Assembly (NCBI GenBank): GCA_964017045.1
Contig: OZ024810.1
Coordinates: forward strand, 4,634,504 to 4,698,503
DNA from: Omphiscola glabra
Taxonomy: Eukaryota > Mollusca > Gastropoda > Lymnaeidae
Length of the DNA: 64,000 nt
Direction of reading: 5' to 3'
Of the stretch, positions 59,706 to 64,000 are shown piece by piece. The first letter of the stretch is position 1; each line of letters starts with the position of its first letter. The notes beneath the pieces were generated by a model that was not told the origin of the DNA, made no database searches, and saw nothing but the letters and a program-made list of their open reading frames with translations. The position numbers and the translations under genes were made by a program.

Positions 59706-60076
59706 TTCATGAGTGGAGCACAGCCATCCCTGGCCCGTTCACACACCGACCGACATGCCGGCAGGTGCTTCTTGTAGTTCTCCATGCAGATGGGCGCATA
59801 CATGCTGCACAGGAAGAACTTGAGGTCCGGCGAGCAGTGGATCTCCACGAGCGGCCAGAACTGGTGCACCTCCAGGCCGGCCTCCTCCTGCGTGTCGTGG
59901 TTGAACTGGTTGGGCATGTACGTCATGTTGTAGCCGATCGTCTTGCACATTGGGATGGTGACCTCCTGGCACTGTCGAGGCTCACCGCTCCCTGCTGCCG
60001 CTAAGATGGGGGCGTTGTACAGGATCGATGCCATGGTCAAAACGACGGCCATGCCGGAGAACACAGCAGTCGCCAT
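59706..60076 (-). CDS. fz5/8: frizzled-5/8 exon 1: signal peptide and Wnt-binding CRD
   Basis: First coding exon of a Frizzled-class Wnt receptor of the plasma membrane. The ATG at 60076-60074 has A at -3 and G at +4. Residues 1 to about 30 form a hydrophobic signal peptide. The Fz cysteine-rich domain then begins; eight of its ten cysteines lie here (36, 44, 81, 90, 97, 108, 112, 119). The stretch [20 protein letters not shown] is the hallmark Wnt-binding core, and N50-M-T52 matches a conserved glycosylation site. The exon ends after two bases of codon 124 at a good donor (GTGAGT, 59705-59700), and the split codon completes to Lys with exon 2. CRD and membrane domain both resemble FZD5/FZD8 more than other Frizzleds. 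A possible 5'UTR acceptor (TTTTTAG) lies just upstream, so a non-coding first exon beyond it is plausible but not shown. Confidence 0.95.
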
Positions 60077-60109
60077 ATTGAATACTATTTTTCTAAAAAT
60101 TATCACAGA

Positions 60110-60767
60110 AAATGAGGAATCAAAACAATATTTAAAAAAAAATATTCCAATTTATAATATTTTCTATTCGATCATGAAATCCAGAAAATATCCATAATTT
60201 TCCCAATTTAAAAACTTATATCCACTGGAGATCTATTCATTTCACAATCTTAGGTATCCTTTGCCCTTTGATCGGCCACGTGGTCAGTTTTGTGACGCAT
60301 GATGACCTCAATTGAGCAGTGAAATTACGTGGAAATGTAAAGAATACCGCTCAGGCGACGGCTGGCATCGTCGGTATGGAATCCATGATGACACGACAAT
60401 GTTGGTCAGAAGTAGTAATCCGTTGCTCGCGATAATCCGATGAATCTGTTTTCCCTGGAAAAGTTCAGTGAGTCCTGGAAATTAGAGGGGGGAAAATAGT
60501 TGATTTGAAAATGTTGAAATTTAGATATAATGATAATATTCAATAATTTCATAAAACGCACAATTTGTGGAATATAAGCAGGTAAGAAATAATCAAAATA
60601 GATAATTATGTTTGTAACAATGTCACTAACGCTTGTGTGTGTAACAATGTCACTAACGCCACCAGATGGCAGTGATTTCACGAAATAAAATACCCGATAA
60701 CTGCGCCGAGAGTCTTCAAAATAGTGCGTTTGGTGCGTAACATTTGTCTTTGGGTTGACGGAAATGG
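60110..60767. other. upstream of frizzled-5/8; no element identified
   Basis: The first 650 bases upstream of the frizzled coding start. AT-rich, with a two-copy GTAACAATGTCACTAACGC repeat at 60615-60660. I see no TATA box or initiator that I would defend as a promoter. Confidence 0.45.
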
Positions 60768-60895
60768 ATGGTCTAATAAATCTGCGGTCTAATAAATCTG
60801 CGGTCTAATAAATCTGCGGTCTAATAAATCTGCGGTCTAATAAATCTGCGTTCTAATAAATCTGCGGCGTAATAAATCTGCGGTGTAATAGCGGG
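60768..60895. repeat. 16-bp tandem array
   Basis: Eight units of GGTCTAATAAATCTGC. Confidence 0.95.
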
Positions 60896-62358
60896 TGGGA
60901 CATTAGAATATTAATATAGTTCAGGGGCGGTGGTTTGCCGGAGGTAGGGTGTAGGGGGTAAATGCTGGTTCAAAAGTAGGGGAGATCTTATATTGTGTGT
61001 CACTTGAATTCATCTTTTTATGAAGTAACTCCGGTAGATGGCAAGTTCACGTATTGCGCCCACCATTGTTGGACGGGGTATAGCCAGTATCATAACACTA
61101 TTAAACAGTAACTCAGTAGGAAATGATGGAACTTCAAATGTACGAGGAAGAAGCCAGCATACTGAAATGTACAAGTTAAAAAAGTAGGCACGTATAGACA
61201 GATGTACCGATAAACTTTTGTTTAAATCGAATCTGTGGCACGGCCTCGACTGAATGGGTAGGAAGGGGGTGCGGAAAGGGGCTCTCCGCCCTGGGCGGCA
61301 CATTTTTTAAGTTTATTTGGAGGGGCGGCATTTTCAGCCAAATGTTTATTTCGTTGAAAGGGGCGGGAAAATGTACGGCAATCCACGGGCAGCGCTAACC
61401 CCAGCTACGCCACTGGATAGATGCCACATAGATAGCTGGACGGGTGAAGTGGATGATATACACATGAGTGGATGTTTGGACCTGTGGTTAAATTAGTGGA
61501 TGGATGAATAGATGGATCATTTGTTTGAATAGCGTTTGGCGGATGGATGTATATGTCAATATTGATGGATCAGATAGGTCCGTAACAAGCAGGTGGATGT
61601 GTGGATAGCAACTGAAAGTTATTGAACGTCATGAAAGTCTGATAATATATAAACACATCGGTTCCTATCTTATGGAAACTTATAAGATAATCATCGGCTT
61701 TACTTTACATTATGTCCATGACAAGTTCCATATGTCACCAAAACATAAATGTTTATCTGCTCAACATATTTGACTCTCACAACATGGCTACGTGTAGTTT
61801 CAAAAATAATTTTTAGAAACAAGTTTTTTTTTAACTATGTGGGAGCAGTGGGGGCGGGGGACACATAACATTATTATTTTTTTTTTTTTTAAAGTTTAAA
61901 ACCCGCTTAGCTACTCTCTCTTGTTTTAAGGGGGTAGAAAAGCCCGATGTTTTAAGACGTAGGAATGTTTAGAACAGCGAAGTAAAGTTTGAGTGCACAT
62001 TGCACCGTGCGCCTTGCGCCTAAGTTTGATTTTTATTTTATTTTGAAAAACTGAAATGTCAACAATTTTCTACAGGGCTCTCGGGGGGGGGGGGGTGTTG
62101 AGGGGGAAAGGAGGGGTTGCGGAGAGGAGGGGTTGCGGGATGTCTTAAGTAAGAAACGGCTCCCGCACTTCGAATGTGGAAGGCGAATTATGCAGACGTG
62201 AACAATATCGGGACTGCCTGGTACAGCCGAGTAGCAGACGTCGATAGTTTGTATGGCTTCGGTGTCACGTGGTTTGGGGTGGGGGGTGGGGTGGGGGGTG
62301 GCTTGATGCCAAATGATGTGGTTATTGCTGGCGTTGGTTGCTGTTACCAGGACAAATC
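60896..62358. other. no gene seen (about 1.45 kb)
   Basis: Unassigned sequence. CCAGCTACGCCACTG ending at 61415 resembles a hAT terminal repeat of the 31988 type, with no matching left end found. A GGATGGATG-rich patch spans 61430-61610, and a 12-base G run is at about 62085. Confidence 0.5.
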
Positions 62359-62359
62359 T

Positions 62360-62407
62360 AGACATACAATCCCATACAATCCCGTACAATCCCGTACAAT
62401 CCCGTAC
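62360..62407. repeat. 10-bp tandem array
   Basis: Five units of ACAATCCCGT / ACAATCCCAT. Confidence 0.92.
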
Positions 62408-63339
62408 AGTTACCTATTTAAAGCCATACCCTGGGCCACGGGCTCCATTAATGATAGACGCAAGATCTCACGAGGTCGGCTCCTACGCATGCAAGATGTG
62501 CTGGTTGTGAGTGCTGGCTTCAGGGGCGAGTACGGCGAGAAAAGGAAAGGAGGGTGCAAGCGAGGACTAGTTGTTTCGTGGATTTTGTTCTTCTTCAAAA
62601 CTAAAAGTCCCCATATCAAATGTGGCGTCATCTTTCGAATGTGTGTAATGAAATATTAGCGTAGTCAACCTTGACATTGTGTTGCTCCCCCCCCCCCCTC
62701 TCTTTTCCCCGGCGTGACTTTAAATTTCCGGAAACTCAGCCCCCCTCCCCCCCAATCCTGTGTGTGTATTTAAAGCTATCATAATGTCCCTACTTCCTTA
62801 TGAGCATCTTTGTTTAAGGACGCTGACATCTTATTATTCTGCCAATGGCAAGGCACCAGCCATCTTAACTATAATATACTGTCATTGGCAAGGCACCAGC
62901 CATCCTAACTGTAATATATATTTTGTGAGTATTTTTAGTAACCTTTGACAGCCAGGCGTAATCTCTCTCATTCGCCACACATCTTATAGTTTCATAATTT
63001 CCTGCAAATTAACCCTCCGATGACGAAGCAACACATTTCCATTCATATACTTCCGCCCCTAGCCGCATGTGAAAATTTATCATGCATTAAGCGATGCAAT
63101 CCTTCCATTGCATTAACCCCTGAACGACGTGGGTTAACTCACTGCTGTACCAGATGTGCCAGATTGCAGGCCTTTTCTCGTGGACCCGGGCAACAGTGTC
63201 TTCATTAAGCTCACTTCTAAGTGTCATGTATCGCACATTAATGGAGCCTTGCGCACCGAGCCGCGCACGGGGCTTTCTGCGCCAGTGCTTGAGTTCGTGC
63301 GCTAATATCCTGACATGGGGGATGGGCACGGAATATTGC
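62408..63339. other. no gene seen
   Basis: Unassigned sequence with an imperfect two-copy repeat (GGCAAGGCACCAGCCATC at 62848 and 62887). Confidence 0.5.
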
Positions 63340-63800
63340 ATGTGGAAGGGGAACTGGGGGGCGTAGTGTTGGATGGAAGGGAAACTGAGGGCGTAGTGGT
63401 GGATGGAAGGGAAACTGAGGGCGTACTGGTGGATGGAAGTGGAACTGGGGTCGTAGTGGTGGATGGAAGGGGAACTGGGAGCGTACTGGTGGATGGAAGG
63501 GAAACTGAGGGCGTAATGGTGGATGGAAGGGGAACTGGGGGCGTACTGGTGGATGGAAGGGAAACTGAGGGCGTACTGGTGGATGGAAGGGGAACTGGGG
63601 GCGTAATGTTGGATGGAAGTGGAATTGGAGGGCGTAATGGTGGATGGAAGGGGAACTGGGGGCGTAATGGTGGATGGAAGTGGAATTGGAGGGCGTAGTG
63701 GTGGATGGAAGGGGAACTGGGGGCGTAGTGGTGGATGGAAGGGGAACTGAGGGCGTAGTGGTGGATGGAAGGGGAACTGGGGGCGTAGTGGTGGATGAAA
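63340..63800. repeat. 30-bp tandem array
   Basis: About 15 units of the type GTAGTGGTGGATGGAAGGGG followed by AACTGAGGGC, with AACTGG/AACTGAGG and GTACTG/GTAATG variants. Frames are open on both strands. Confidence 0.96.
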
Positions 63801-64000
63801 TTCATGTTTAAATAATAATTAAAAAGGAGACTGGTACTGGGATGGTCTCATAGCTGCCGGATGGTGCTGGTACCCAGCATAGGTTAAGTCCGTAGCATGC
63901 CTGATGGCGCTGGTAGCGTCTATCCGGTCAGTAATAACTTAAAATCATGATAAACAAAGAAACAATAATTTGAGCAACGCTGCTAATAAAACAACAATGA

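Noticed and set aside
48086..60076. Assignment to Frizzled-1/2/7, 4 or 9/10
   Set aside because: The CRD core, the GFVLAP region of TM5 and the LSHV C terminus agree with Frizzled-5/8; Fz1/2/7 usually end in ETTV-type tails.
61260..61415. hAT MITE ending CCAGCTACGCCACTG
   Set aside because: No left end or target duplication found.
1..64000. tRNA or rRNA genes
   Set aside because: I scanned for box A/box B pairs and conserved rRNA words and saw only the decayed SINE head at about 54,500; no intact RNA gene.

Overview
The window reads as a piece of an animal (metazoan) genome, most likely a mollusc and probably a gastropod snail. The animal assignment is firm: the only intact gene is a Wnt receptor of the Frizzled-5/8 class with introns. 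The gastropod guess is inference. It rests on the character of the Frizzled protein and on four short hAT transposons whose ends match what I know of the SPIN family, which has been reported in the pond snail Lymnaea as well as in vertebrates.

Layout. Bases 1-48,085 hold no gene I can support. They consist of dozens of unrelated tandem-repeat arrays (units of 7 to 80 bp, array lengths from about 80 bp to 1.85 kb). Between them lie transposon relics: four SPIN-like hAT MITEs (1820-2018, 5184-5363, 7145-7341, 38315-38505), two other hAT-type MITEs (31988-32194, 45322-45528), a decayed Penelope-like retroelement with a GIY-YIG domain and a hammerhead-like core (about 10001-10725), and a tRNA-derived SINE.

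The frizzled-5/8 gene lies on the minus strand. Exon 1 is 60076-59706 (signal peptide and most of the Wnt-binding cysteine-rich domain), exon 2 is 49868-49589 (end of that domain and linker) and exon 3 is 49174-48086 (seven membrane segments, KTxxxW motif, PDZ-binding C terminus). The spliced reading frame is intact and predicts 579 residues. Intron 1 (about 9.8 kb) is itself full of arrays, including a 21-bp array of about 1.15 kb and a 5'-truncated LINE fragment embedded at the edge of a 49-bp array. Intron 2 (414 bp) starts with a small array made of copies of the exon 2 splice donor. Bases 60,110-64,000 again hold only arrays and unassigned sequence.

By rough hand addition, tandem arrays make up about 28 kb of the 64 kb. 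Nearly every array has its own unit. Several can be traced to the sequence they sit in (a MITE end, a retroelement edge, a splice donor), so they look locally born rather than copies of one satellite family. About 30 poly(G)/poly(C) runs of roughly 10-20 bases are scattered between them. Many long open frames exist inside arrays whose unit length is a multiple of three; they are by-products of repetition and are not annotated as genes.
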